Source: Mactromeris polynyma (lineage: Eukaryota; Mollusca; Bivalvia; Venerida; Mactridae). From it: a stretch of DNA of 64,000 nt. Made by a program: the position numbers and the translations under genes. Below the pieces are notes generated by a model. The model saw only the letters and a program-made list of their open reading frames with translations. It was not told the origin of the DNA and searched no databases. Shown here piece after piece: positions 24,441 through 37,011 of this stretch (position 1 is its first letter; each line of letters opens with the position of its first letter). The DNA lies in contig JASFXZ010000007.1 in NCBI GenBank assembly GCA_032209605.1, positions 24,426,264 to 24,490,263 of the forward strand, written 5' to 3'.

Positions 24441-24945
24441 GAACAAACTCTCATGGAACTGTAAGTATAAATACAACAGGTACAGTTCAAACAAAAACGG
24501 TTATTTTCAAATCTTAATTTATGGTTACCTTGAATCTGTAACAGTGTACAATTCAATACTTTTTACTTCTATGATTTTGACCGTTATCTAAATAACGTTG
24601 TCAGATTATGCGAATTATGCATCTACTTTTTATTGTTGTAATACAACATGATTTGTAAGGACGAAAAAGTCTCACATTCTCTCAACTTGAACTTTTCATC
24701 AAATTTTATGTTTGATGTAGAAATGTTGCTAGTAATTTCCAGTACAAATCAATAAAATGCAATTAAGTGATGGTGAGTGGCTTATACTAATGTTTTTTAT
24801 TTGAAAAGAACACCTTTATAATTTGATTCATACATGATTAATGCGTTTTTTATCTCCTGCAGTATACATGACACATTCTCGTATGTTCCATGTAGGGAAT
24901 TTGACTTATAAAGAGGTCTGTCTGGGAAAGCATGGTCTTGTAAAT

Positions 24946-25196
24946 GTGGCGTTCCCTGTACCAACTTACGTCTTCCTATATTCATTCATTGCGAAACAAT
25001 GTCCATTAACCATAATTATGCATGCCAGTTATCAGTACGGATTGTCTATTTCAACAAACAATCATATTGTTTTATATATACGTTCATTTTGTGTTAAATA
25101 TCTACATTTCATGTTCACCAGTGCGTTACACGTTAATTTGAACGAATTTAGTGGTCTCTTAAAAGAGAGAGAATAAATTGCTACAGGGAACGCCAC
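24946..25196. repeat. Module bounded by 15-bp inverted repeats
   Basis: GTGGCGTTCCCTGTA at 24946-24960 faces its exact complement at 25182-25196, and the outward flanks also show weaker inverted similarity. The same arrangement occurs in block C (53405-53419 and 53641-53655). It may be a MITE-like element. Single ends of the same motif occur in the repeats at 610-790 and 43205-43385. Confidence 0.55.
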
Positions 25197-25649
25197 ACGC
25201 ATAAGACGTTAATGTGAATGTACAGTGGTTAGTACATGTACATATAGCTAAGACACACAATACAAAGAAGACGAGCTAGAAATTCCATATTTAAAGCGCA
25301 CAGTCACCTCAAAAACAAAAGGGGTTATGAACATATATACATACAAGAAAGCAATTTCAAAACAAAAGGGTGGATACACAAACATAATAGTGGGTGAAAA
25401 TAGGTGAGTACATGTACCACCTTTGACAGTGGCAAAATGGCAAAATACAGTGGGGAGGCTAAAACTTAATTTAAAGGTGCAGCAAAAATGCGATTCTCCT
25501 ACTTTTACCCATCATTTATGTAGTAAATAAGTTTCGTACTTTTACCAGTATATATTTATCTATTGAATTTGGTCTCATTTACCAGACTGTTTTGGATCTA
25601 CGCTATAAAATACTCAGCACGAAAAGCATTCATTCCACCATAGACATAG

Positions 25650-27727
25650 CGTCGCCTTAATATTAGGTTGAGCTAAATGCCAAAACAACTATTTTGAGAA
25701 AATCGTCTTCAAAGTTCAGAGTGCTGTCATTTCGCTCTTATTTGACCAATTTGGCCCATTTAAAGACGAAGTGTTATGTTATGTGTACTATATTTAGGAT
25801 GTGGAACTACATGTTGTACATTCCAGTTCATTGCACCAAAATTATGAACTGTTATTTGGAGATACCTCAAAGAAGTAAAATCAATATTTTTTTTTTAATT
25901 ATTAGGTTGAGATGTGGGACTTAGCTCATATTGAGATAAATGCTGTGCTTCATTGTTTCAATAAATGAGCTATGTCCACTTTGGAATTAAATGAGGCACT
26001 GATATAGAAACGATGTTTTAATATTATCATGTGGTTTCTAATTCAGTTTCAATTATATTTATAACTTAACGTTGTTTCATTATTTTCATCCAACAGTTGA
26101 ACTTCGTTGTCTCGAACTCGAATATGTTGAATTTCGGTCATAATGAGTCTCCCGTTATCATAGTAACTGTTGTATTTGAGTTTGTTTGTGTCTATTATGT
26201 CGAAAATCTGCTATGTCGAACAGATGAGTATGAAACTACGAGGATCAATTGTATTTCGTTGTTTTTGAAACTACATGGGTTCCTTTCGATTTCATGCCAC
26301 ATTCTGTCACCAAAACTGAGCATGTTTTCAAATAAAACAGAAGTAAATGACGAATGAATGACAGTATAATCCCAGGGATAAGCAATTCTGTGACTGCGGT
26401 GAAGATCGAACTCGACATGACTGTGTTGTCTACTTTATTCTCATTAGCCATCAAACTCAAATGCTCACCAATGACGTCAAAGGACAATACTGCATTATGC
26501 ATGGAAAGTATATCCCCATTGTTAGGGTTTTGATGTTTGCGTCATATTAAACCATTCAGTATAATCACGACACCCTGTACTCGTCGGACAAGTTGGATCA
26601 GTAGGAAAAATGACAAGTTTAATCATTACAGATACTGTGACCAGGTCGATGAGGTGAGGGAAATAGAGCACTGACAGGACCTGCCGTTGTTTCCTTGAGC
26701 AAGAAACTTAAATCCACATTGCATGCTTAGTACTCGAGAGTGATGAACTTGTTTCACAATCGAGCTTAAATAAATTGGCATAGACTAGACTAGTCCTGGT
26801 TGGTGCTAGGAAGCAGACTCGATGATGAATGTAATAAGCTATGAGCTTTCGTCGCAATCGAGCTAAAATAAAATAGTATAGACTAACCCACGACCTTCTG
26901 ACCGAGGTATTTGAAAACAAATATATTTATTTTAAGAGCTCATATTTAATTGAAGATGAACAAAACAGCAAACAGTTTTCTTTAACTTGAAACATTTTAT
27001 AACAGTAAAAGAAATCAAATCAACACTAATATCAGCTATTCTGCTCCTAGCTGTAATACTGAATCATTAAAGAACAGCAAGTGTAATTATAATAAATTGA
27101 ACTGTAACCTTTTGAACATGTATTAAAAAGGAAAACCATTTATTAATGATTGATTGCGTTATTATCAGGCTTATATGCAACACTGTCTAAACAACTTTTA
27201 ACTTAGTTAATACAAGGAAAACATTTTCCTTAACAACAACAAGGTATACATGTAATAATGTTTATGCATACTACACATACAATTTTAATGATTGCGTTAT
27301 TATTAGGCTTATATAGAACACTGTCTAAGCAATTTCAACTTAGTTAATACATGTAGTATTAAATCAGAAAGTTTTTCTTGCGCGTAGCTACTTGGACATA
27401 ACGCTCTATAATGTTAAACTGGAAGGAGTTACCTTACTACAATAGCCAGTTCCGCGTAGATCACGTGACTATATATTACATTTTAATTGGATGTTCCAAT
27501 ATTAACTATTAGTGTAAGCTAGCTCCTGGACATGTCATACTATGACAGCAGCGTTTGTTTCATTCCGTGGATATACCTCAATGTGTGACCCGCGAAGTCA
27601 CTGTTAGTGACCTCATTACATATGGTAATTTATACTGGGAGATAGAGCACTGTGAGACAAATCCAGTGATATAATTATCTCAAAAAATGTAAAAATGGAC
27701 ATAGATCAACCTAATACTAAGGCGACG
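25650..27727. mobile_element. 2.1-kb terminal-inverted-repeat element, non-autonomous
   Basis: The terminal repeats are 22 bp with one mismatch: CGTCGCCTTA at 25650 and TAAGGCGACG ending at 27727. ATAG flanks both sides (25646-25649 and 27728-27731) as an apparent 4-bp target duplication. The paralogous sites in block C (about 52985-53005) and block B (about 39565-39590) lack the insertion. No transposase-like ORF was recognised inside. The interior includes two diverged direct copies of about 80 bp starting with GATTGCGTTATTAT at about 27148 and 27291. The transposon superfamily is not assigned. Confidence 0.75.
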
Positions 27728-28146
27728 ATAGGTTACCAACAGCCAAAATCAAGGCGAAATGCTACAAAATGTAATTGCAATTCCAAACAACATCATCTAC
27801 ACTCAATGTTTTTTAATTGATGACGGACAGACGCATGAATGATTTGTGAATCCAACACGATCCACGACAAAATAATTAAGTTATATATCCGATAATAACT
27901 GATCCGCCAATATGCCCATTATAATTTCTATTTGCATGGAATATATCAGAAAAGACAATAGTTCATCAAGAAAGATATGCAACCTCTCAAACTAAGATTG
28001 TTCATTGCATGATAGTCGTAGGATTGTATTGACATTATTTCTTCGTATTGCTTCATATTGACCGATAAGCTGTATATTTAGATATCTGCGTATGTACCAT
28101 GATTGCTAATGCGACTATATAAGAGAGGAATATTTGGAATGTTATC

Positions 28147-29252
28147 TATGGTGGCATATTACTGCCACCAGTTAGCATGATAGCGTTCGCGAATAAATTC
28201 GTGTTAACCACTTAATTATTACGATAATTATCTAGCTATCTAGTTAATATTCGTGATAAATTTTCGGTATGATAAATATAATAAAACTAGAAACAGGCTT
28301 GAAAGTGCCCAGAACTGCCACCTCTTACCTTTTTATGATGTATGACACTAGATTTAAGTGGCAACACGAATCTTATCTAGTTGACCACTTATTATGTTAC
28401 TTAGTAACTCAAATTCGCGAATTTCACTTAAGATTCGTGTTACCACTTATTTATAAATGCGTTTTTGACTTCTACATGTAAGTGGCAACACGAATCTTAT
28501 CTAGTTGACCACTTATTATGTTACTTAATAACTCAAATTCGCGAATTTCACTTAAGATTCGTGTTAACACTTATTAATTTGTGGCTTCTATATGTAAGTG
28601 GTAACACGAATCTTAAGTGAAATTCGCGAATTTGAGTTATTAAGTAACATAATAAGTAGTCAACTAGATAATATTCGTGTTACCACTTACATGTAGAGCC
28701 AAAAATGAATAAGTGGTAACACGAATCTTAAGTAAAATTCGCGAATTTGAGTTATTAAGTAACATAATAAGTGGTCAACTAGATAAGATTCGTGTTACCA
28801 CTTACATGTAGAAGTCAAAAATGAATAAGTGGTAACACGAATCTTAAGTGAAATTCGCGAATTTGAGTTACTAAGTAACATAATAAGTGGTCAACTAGAT
28901 AATATTCGTGTTACCACTTACATGTAGAAGTCAAAAACGCCTTTATAAATAAGTGGTAACACGAATCTTAAGTGAAATTCGCGAATTTAAGTTATTAAGT
29001 AACATAATAAGTAGTCAACTAGATAAGATTCGTGTTGCCACTTAAATCTAGTGTAATACATCATAAAAATGTAAGAGGTGGCAGTTATGGGCACTTTCAA
29101 GCCTGTTTCTAGTTGTATGATATTTATCTTACCGAAAATTTATCACGAATATTAACTAGATAGCTAGATAATTATCGTAATAATTAAGTGGTTAACACGA
29201 ATTTATTCGCGAACGCTATCATGCTAACTGGTGGCAGTAATATGCCACCATA
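28147..29252. mobile_element. 1.1-kb foldback element with target duplication
   Basis: The ends are mirror images for about 200 bp (TATGGTGGCATATTACTG inward from each side), and the element is flanked by the direct repeat GTTATC at 28141-28146 and 29253-29258. Blocks B and C have the uninterrupted site (GGAATGTCCTCCCATCAC near 39165-39185 inverted, and near 52555), which confirms a 1106-bp insertion. The interior is six short hairpin units, annotated separately. There is no coding capacity beyond chance frames. The 6-bp target duplication does not by itself identify the superfamily. Confidence 0.85.
28356..29043. repeat. Six nested hairpin units inside the foldback element
   Basis: The units are at 28356-28449, 28481-28572, 28596-28688, 28711-28803, 28827-28919 and 28951-29043, each about 93 bp. 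Each unit starts with AAGTGGTAACACGAATCTTA-like sequence and ends with its complement, and contains ATTCGCGAAT. The first two are in one orientation and the last four in the other. Linkers share ACATGTAGAAGTCAAAAA-like sequence. Confidence 0.85.
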
Positions 29253-29642
29253 GTTATCCCATCACAGAGATGTGCAGATATCATTACTATCATAGAAGAT
29301 TAACTGCATACTATCACGAAAATACACATATTGACTTATTGACATTTGGCAATCAGTTTATGCTGTGATTGTAGACTATTATAGGAAAATTATCTGCTTG
29401 ACTATTCTGCTTCTTGTAGGAAATATGCACACATTGTGATAGAAATTAGAAATATTTTATTACATTGCTTTGTCATTGTCGTGTATGTATATTTTACAAA
29501 GACAAAATAATATTCACATACAATATGTTAAGGTCATGTTTTGGTCAATCGTCATACGAGTTATACGCATGGGTATATTACCATACCAATTTTGTAAGAA
29601 TGAATGTCAATTATTACGCGGGTGACAAATCTTAAGGGTCGT

Positions 29643-30545
29643 CAAGTTGGTTACTTATTCCCTATTCCCTATTTGTTACTTATTCCCTATTCCCTATTCG
29701 TTACCTATTCGTTACTTATTCGTTCTCTATTCGCCTTTTCTACATTGCATCTTTTAAATGATTTATTTTCATGTCCCTGGTGTTACATGTAGCTTGAGGT
29801 TTGTAGATATGAAAAAACATTGTTAGTGCATATGTACCAATTCTGCACTCGACTGATACCATGTTACCTATTCGTTCCTTATTCGTTCCCTATTCGCTTT
29901 TTCTACATTGACCCTTTTGAGTGATTTCTTTTCAGGTCTCTGGTGTTAGTTCGAGGTTTGTAGAGTTGAAAAAACCTTATTAGCGCATATGTACCAGTTT
30001 CTGCGCTCGATTGATACCCTGTTACCTATTCGTTACTTATTTGTTCCCTAATCGCTTTTTCTACATTGACCCTTTTGAATGATTTCATTTCTTCTATTTT
30101 CTTGTCTCTGGTGTTAGTTATGAGTTCGAAGAGGTGAAATTACCCTGTCGGCGCGTATGTACCCGTCTCCGCACTGAACTGATATCCTGTTTCTAATTCG
30201 TTCCCTATTCGCTTTTTCTACATTGCACCTTTTAAATGCTTTCTTTTCCTTTAGTCTTTTGTCTCCGGTGTTAGTTCTGTTCTCCTAGGGTGGGAATAAC
30301 CATTTTTAGCGCATATGTACCAGTTTTTGTGCTTGACTGATACCCTGTTACTTATTCGCTACTAATTCATTCCTTATTTGCTTTTGTTACGTTGCACCTT
30401 TTTAATACTTTCTTTTCTTCCAGTTTCTTGTATCTGGTGTTAGTTCAGGGTTAGTAGAGGTGAAACTACCCTGTGTGTGCGTATGTACGTATCCTTGCTC
30501 AACTGATACCCTGTTACTTATTTATTCCGTATTGGCTTTGTTTAT
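29643..30545 (+). repeat. Tandem array, about 160-bp unit, five to six copies
   Basis: A unit with TTACCTATTCGTT, then CGCTTTTTCTACATTG, then TCTGGTGTTAGTT, then GCGCATATGTACC, then ACTGATACCCTGTTAC recurs at spacings of about 162, 159, 157, 169 and 155 bp (anchor positions near 29732, 29894, 30053, 30210, 30379 and 30534). Units are diverged by substitutions. Each starts with its own short pentamer slippage region (TATTC, CGTTA/C). No open frame runs through the array. Confidence 0.85.
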
Positions 30546-31649
30546 GCTTCATGAAAAGTAATATAACAAGTGGCATATTGACGCCAATAAGGGTGATAAT
30601 TGTTTGTGTGGCAACGTATAAATAATAAATCCCCACTATCGCTTGCTTGATAATGCCATATATTTAAAGGCGTTCTATCAACATTTAATGTATTTCGTCA
30701 TTTACGCGTGTATGGTTGCTATGGCTAAACAGTGTTCTATAATATATCCTGAAACTCATGAAGATCAGTCCCTACGTTGAATGTCTAAGGGTCAAAACGG
30801 AACAATACGGAATAAAAATTTAGGACAAATGTGTTGCTTCAATTTAGCACCGAGTAGGCACGAAACCATCGTAATGTTCGGACCCTATTGCGGACGCACT
30901 TTGACTTGGTTCAACATAATACAAACGTTCGCTTCATTCTATATAAGTATGAAATCACGCTTGTTTTTGCTTCTGAGTCTTATACCAAACATCTACAAAG
31001 GATTTCTGCCAATAGTGCTAAAACATTTGTTCTACTTGATTCGTCTCTCGTTAATTATCATTGCTCTGAGCTATAGAATTAAACATTCCAATGGATTGTA
31101 TTTTCAAAAACGTCGACGAATGTATGTTAATGTCATGGTCATGTCTAAACACACCGCTTGACAGGTTTATAATCACTAAAAGTCTTCACTGTGATTATAT
31201 ATAATTGTATTATTTTTGATAGTTCATTTTGTGGTTGCAAAACCAAGGTTCAAATGCTGGTCACAATAAACTGTGATAGTCACTTGACACTATTGGCCAC
31301 GATATGATTTTTAATATCAATACAATCATACAATTGAAAAAATGCAGACAATGCCCGTCTCGGCTTGATAATAGTTTTCAATACAGTCACTACTAGAATA
31401 AGGCAAGTATGGGACTCATAACGATAACATTATTGCGATTCTAATTCAGTATTTTGTCATAGATTGGAACAATGTGCTTCGTAGTTAACGCCAACATTGA
31501 TTAATCTTGTATTGTCAGACATAATAAACAGTCTCGTTGAAGAAATTGTGTTAGTTTAATATAATTATTATTCTTACTTCATTAGAACGACATGGAACTG
31601 TCTGCATTATGCTCCCAGTTTTGTATCTCGCATTTGCTAGGACAAATTA
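30546..31649. other. Interval with one unsupported small ORF
   Basis: A 126-codon plus-strand open frame at 30781-31161 encodes a hydrophobic middle and basic ends. It lacks a recognisable domain, paralogue or conserved context and is likely to be chance in AT-rich DNA. Nothing else was seen. Confidence 0.35.
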
Positions 31650-32765
31650 TTGATAGTAATAATAATATCTTTATTTACAGAAGGTGACATGCAAAGAGGT
31701 ATACAAAAACAATTGTACAATTCTTAAATAAAACATGGCCTTCTAACAGAAAACAACATAAATTGAAACACAATAATTATGTAAAACACATTCGTTCATT
31801 CAAGACAATCACTCATCAAATATTGTAAATAGTACATATATATCAGCATAATAGTAATTGCTAATAATAACTTTCATAACAAACATAATAGAATGTAGAC
31901 CATTTTACAATAAAAATGATTTTAATGGTCTTTTGAAAGTATTTACTGACGCGACTGATTTAATATTGTTGGGAATTTTGTTCCAATTAACAGCACTAAC
32001 ATTTGTGAAAGAATTTTTCATGTATTTTGTTTTGAATGTTGACGTGATTAAGTCATTGTTTTCCACTGATCTTAAACTGTATATACTATTGGATGAACAA
32101 TTTAATAATGATCGAATATACTGGGGACTCTCAGTGCAGTAAGCTTTGTAGACAAGGACTGAAGAATGATAAAAACATATATTTTCAAACGATATCCAAT
32201 TTAATTTATTTAGTAATTTTGAGTCATCAAGGTTGGCAAACTTAGTATTAATCTAGCTACACGCGCTTGTAATTTACCTAAAGATTTATAACATTTTTTT
32301 TCCATTACCCCAAACGGTACAACAGTAGTCCATTATAGAAAGAATATATGCATTATATAATAATATCTTCATTTCAAATGATAGATACGGCGTAATTCTT
32401 TTTAAAAGTGCAATTTTTGAATTGATATGAGTATATATTTTTGTAAGATGGGTATTCCATGATAAGGTGTTATCAATGTTAATACCAAGTACCTTTTGAA
32501 CATTTACATTTTGCAATTCAGTTTTATTTATATACAGCGTTAGTTCAATATCAAGGTTTTTTAGACGGTTATTCGACGATAGAATCATACATGTAGATTT
32601 ATTAGGATGTAAAGACATGTTATTTATTTGGCACCAAGAAATGATTGCATTTATATTTGTTTGAAGAGTGGCCTGTATAGTTTTGAGATCAGTGCCGGGT
32701 GTATACAGGGTGGAATCGTCAGCATAAAGGTGGATATTGACAGTGATGAATTGCAACACTTTACA
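31650..32765 (-). pseudogene. 5'-truncated LINE (RT C-terminal part)
   Basis: The minus strand encodes the part of a reverse transcriptase from the catalytic motif onward: HLYADDSTLY, then a CQINNMSLHPNKST segment, VLGINIDNTLSW, and LLYNAYILSIMDYCCTVWG. Downstream on the minus strand it continues with FANLDDSKLLNKLNW and INAVNWN-like segments in broken frames. It ends with a polyadenylation-like tail, GTAAATAAAGATATTATTAT, near 31650. A 5' truncation just before the YADD motif and an A/T-rich simple 3' tail are typical of LINE copies. This family (YADDSTLY, Jockey/CR1-like) differs from the LINE at 1334-6235. Confidence 0.75.
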
Positions 32766-35620
32766 CGTAGATTTCTAGGTAAGTGAAACAATATTCACTC
32801 AGTCAAGCTCTTAAGTGAATGGTACAATATTCACGGAAGCTCAAAGATAAAGGAACACTGAACAGTCACTTAATCGGGGAATCAAAACTAGCAGCACCAA
32901 CTATTGTAGTTCTCATATGTTACCTATTACATTTAATCTACTGAGCACAATGAACAAATTATGTACCATACAAAAAAGCACGCCACTTTGCTAAAATGAA
33001 TTGATATCTTGCCCGACTTCAATGCAGGGTATTTATCTTACATTCACTGTAATGTAGAATTCAATTTGATATTGTCATTACCGACCTTCTTATAACAAGA
33101 AATGTAAAAGCAAGGGTTAAACACGTAAATACATGTATTATTCTAACTTAGAGCAATAAGCCAAATATACATACCTAGATTTCGTTTTGTGCAATCATTA
33201 GCGAATATAATGTTGATTTAATAAACGTATTAAATCTATCTTAACAGCAATGAAGCGCTGGGCGTAGATGTCATTGTGTATGGTTGTGATGTACGTAGAG
33301 AACTTGTTGATCAACTAGCTTATCTTACCGTGGATATATTCACAAGCTAAGTGTCGACCTGACGATGCGTCGGAAAGCACACTACAAACCAAAGGGTCAT
33401 ATATGCTCTTCCATCGATAAACTGGATTGACAGGCTTAAGCTTGAAGAGGGGAACAATGAATTTTGTCGTGGAAACAAAATACCAATTTCAGCTGCCTCA
33501 TTTGTAACATTAAGACTCTTTCATAACAATGAACAAACACGCGCTTTAAATTGTGGACATTGGTTAAGACCTAATTGGGCTATATTTGAACTTGAACTTG
33601 CCGTTGATTTGAGAGCAAAATTGTTCTGATCAAGATTCGTGACGAACCAATAAAAGTAGCTTATCGTTTACTGCTATCAGTGTTCATGTGTTACCAATAA
33701 GTTAAAACGAATTGATCAACTTCTTCGGGTTTAAATTGGTGAAGGATTTGTGAGAAAACATTGTGTTAAAATGACAGACATATCTTACTATACATATTGC
33801 TTAAATAAGTACAGGGCACGTAACTCTGGCTATTTTGGTGTTTATTGACCAGTATTCAAACTGGCGCGAGGTCGTGTTGATATACATATTCTGTTAAAAT
33901 CGGCGAAAAAAATGCTACATTGTGAAAATAGTGAAATATGGATTGTTTGACAAATCAAGTGCAAATAACTCTATCGGTACAATATGGTCCGTAATTACCA
34001 TCAACATGTTTTGATATACATTATACACATTATGAATGAAATTATATTTACGAATGAAGAATCGTAACTCGAAACCTACATGTCCAATTAGTTCATAAGC
34101 TGCCTTGACTGACAGCTTATGGTCAAAAGTCTATAAATCTATGAATAATGTTAGTGAAGAAATGTAGGAATTTGATATTGTAAATTGTAGCATATGACAT
34201 TTTACGATATAATAACGACCAGAATGGTTGACCTAAAGTTTCTATATGGCACACAGTCGAAATTGAACGAATTCGTTCTGTCTAGGTTTGATTCCTAAAA
34301 TCTTCTTCAGAAACATAAAATACTTCAGCGGAAATAATCAGATTTTGAACGACAGACGAACGGACTACCACTAGTGCTAAAATCTCACTACGAGGACTTC
34401 TCGATTCGACGTGCTAACTACTTAAACATATATAAATTGATTTGAATAAATGTGGTTCGCTATCATTCGTTCTGAAACAATCGTGATGAATTAAAGATAA
34501 AAATGGAATATGAAGTCTTAAAGTACGGCTCTAAGCGCTTATCAAAACGATATCTTTAATATAACATATAGAAAAGAGCATATGTTAAGATTTCACGTAC
34601 TTAATGACTTTTCGAAAGTTGAAGACGTTTAGAACAAAAGCACTTGGTTGACCCATATATAAGACCATGCGTATAACCTCATTGCTCTGTGATTTGAACA
34701 TACGTTGCCTATTGAAAGTATATCGAAAACATCAGCAAACATCTTTCGTCTTCATGATTGCACAATATTGATAGTTTTCTTTATTTTAAGTCAGTTGCTA
34801 AGTTCATGCTTTTTACTTGCTATAGATTTCTATTCTACCAACTTCCGACAAACACAACTCTCATTAGAGAATTCACGAATAAACACATTGTCAGTTGTGA
34901 CTTTGTCATTTTGTGTTTTCGTATGTTTTTGTCTAACGACAATTTTCTAGGATTACATTTGTTTGCTGAACGATTTTATTGTGTACTCGTTAAGATACAT
35001 GCTGTTTGTTTCCTCCCTTAGTTTGCCATCATTAGTTGCGGTACATAAATACGAGATAAGAGACATTAATAATGTCACGCTGATGAGTGTTTATTCCAGC
35101 GGGTTGGACGTAGAATATCTGCAAACTCAAATTAGCATAGAATAATCTTGTATGTATATATTTTGGTGAAAATCATAATATAATTATATTCAGTGATTGC
35201 TTGGTCATAATCAGTATGTCAAATAAAGCCAAGCACCAGGTATTAAGAAACTAGTGATATTCAGAATACATTGATGACCTTGTATTGTCCGTGAAATATG
35301 TCCTATCAACAGCTCAGGTCATTTGGAACAAAATAGTTAATTTAATTTTATGCCAAACATGGAATGAACAATCTACGTCAGAAACGCTGAATGATGAACT
35401 ATTATCTTTGTTTACTCGGAGATAATCAGAACAACCGACCTATAATGGGCACATGGACGAATATGTCATTAACTGATACGTATTGTAAATAATCCGTAAT
35501 GGATCATATTTGCATTACAAAGCAATCATCGTCTCTGGCTGGCACCAGCTTAAACACACCGGATGGATTTGAAATATTTCGTAATGTAATTTGTAATTGG
35601 CTTTAAGTTACATGAACCGC
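32766..35620. other. Interval mostly without recognised features
   Basis: AT-rich non-coding DNA. At about 33805-33900, GGCACGTAACTCTGGC followed by TTTATTGACCAGTATTC looks like a fragment of a widely dispersed mollusc repeat. Hydrophobic small frames at 34705-35145 overlap each other and look like chance. No gene is supported. Confidence 0.35.
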
Positions 35621-35624
35621 CGTG

Positions 35625-35840
35625 GTCAGGTAGTGACTTTTCAAGCTATTAGGGAGGCGAAAGACTCCCATGTTCCCATTTTATCATTATTTTGTGCATA
35701 GGCGAGTACCTGGGTAGAACCACCGACCCTTTGCAAGCTGGCTGGACAGCTTCCTCACGCATGCATTCTATTTCCCAAGCGGTATTCGAACCCGCATAGG
35801 CGAGGGGCACGTGATTAAAAGTCAGCTACCAAAACCACTG
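35625..35840 (-). mobile_element. SINE-like repeat with tRNA-like end
   Basis: GTACCTGGGTAGAACCACCGACC, GCTGGCTGGACAGCTTCCTC and GCGGTATTCGAACCCGCA resemble a common mollusc repeat. The last motif reads on the minus strand as a B-box-like TGCGGGTTCGAATACC. The tRNA-like part is decayed. Confidence 0.4.
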
Positions 35841-36654
35841 TTTTTACATGTTGCTGACGTGGATTTTGTTGTTGACTGTTGATGCCGACTTCATTGGACC
35901 AAGTACACAACTTCATTATTGACGAATTTTAATAATATCCATGAAACCTAGGACGTTAGGTGATGCTTCAAAAATACATTTTACCAATAAATCCGATTAA
36001 TTGCCATGTATCCCGCTTTTCAAGACCCTGTGACACAACCGTAGCAATTAAGTATTGTTAATGGAGGGAATTAACGTTGCATGACTTGGCAATTAGAATT
36101 TAAACTAGCTTGATATTATTCGTAAGTGGCAAACATTGTCGAATGAATTTAAGTTCAAACCCATAATGAAATATATCGTGTAATTTAAATCCAGTCAACA
36201 GTATTGTTTATTGTTTATGTTGTGTATACATTGAAGTGGATGGTTATTCAAAGATACATGTAATAAGATGTATGAAGTAGGTCACAGACGGACACCACTG
36301 CTAGGACTTTTATTGGCCTTAATTAATGAATAAGAACTTGAAATAACACGAGATGTTTGTACAACATATATGCCCCTGACAGGCGCCTTGATGTTCGCAA
36401 GATATTCATGAAATTTAATAGATATTTGAATATTGTTGAATTTGCTATCCAAATATACTGACTTCGGTAATCATTTATATCCATTGCATGCAGTATAACC
36501 TTGCTGTATTAAGGAGTGATCGGGTTAGAAAACTGCTCAAGATGACGATGGGATGTGTTCATCAGATCAATAGTGTTAACTGCAGATGTTTATAAGCATT
36601 CCTGCATCGATGATACAAACCCGTTTCAGTTTAGTTTCTGTTATTGAATTACAG
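35841..36654. other. Interval without recognised features
   Basis: AT-rich non-coding DNA. No ORF, RNA gene or repeat match within the window was recognised. Confidence 0.35.
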
Positions 36655-37011
36655 CCCATGTGATCTTTCACCCAATGACCCCAAAAAAGATAGGGTTTCT
36701 CAACTTCCCGCGAACAATGTTGGGACCAAGTCTGAGGAGGGTAGGTCAAGGCGTTCTCGAGTAATTAGACGGAAACGTTTCATGTATAACTGACCCTTGT
36801 GACCATAACCTCTTACCAAGTAACCCAATTTTAACTTTACAACCCTGTGACCTTTGACTCAGTGACCCCAAAATCAATAAGGTTCCTCTACTATTTGGAT
36901 CAAGATAGAGGAGAGTAGGTCATGGAGTTTTTGATCGGAAATGAAAAGGTTACCGACCGAGCGACCGACATGTGCAAAGCAATACGCCCCGTCTTTTTCG
37001 AGGGGGCCTAA
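36655..37011. mobile_element. Pearl-like repeat: two diverged direct units plus terminal hairpin
   Basis: Two diverged direct copies start near 36660 and 36847 (TGATCTTTCACCCAATGACC and TGACCTTTGACTCAGTGACC, each followed by CCAAAA...AGGGT/AGGTT and AGGAGAGTAGGTCA-like words). They are followed by a short ACCGACCGAGCGACCGAC run and a GC hairpin, GCCCC...GGGGGC, at about 36985-37007. This order matches the region at 51249-51712 and resembles bivalve pearl-type elements. Confidence 0.5.

Larger units (their letters stand above)
20260..29640 (-). repeat. Segmental duplication block A (inverted relative to blocks B and C)
   Basis: 20260-21475 matches 40110-41130 in inverted orientation. About 21430-25200 matches 58590-53400 inverted, and 25200-29640 (without its two transposon insertions) matches 53400-52430 and 40070-38831 inverted. 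The alignments show many substitutions and small indels, so the duplications are not recent. Block A carries the plus-strand copy of the C4-like gene. Confidence 0.75.

Noticed and set aside
30781..31161. 126-codon ORF as a gene
   Set aside because: Biased composition, no recognised domain, and no conserved counterpart in the window.
34705..35145. Cluster of hydrophobic plus-strand ORFs
   Set aside because: Overlapping frames in T-rich DNA, with no domain, splice structure or paralogue.
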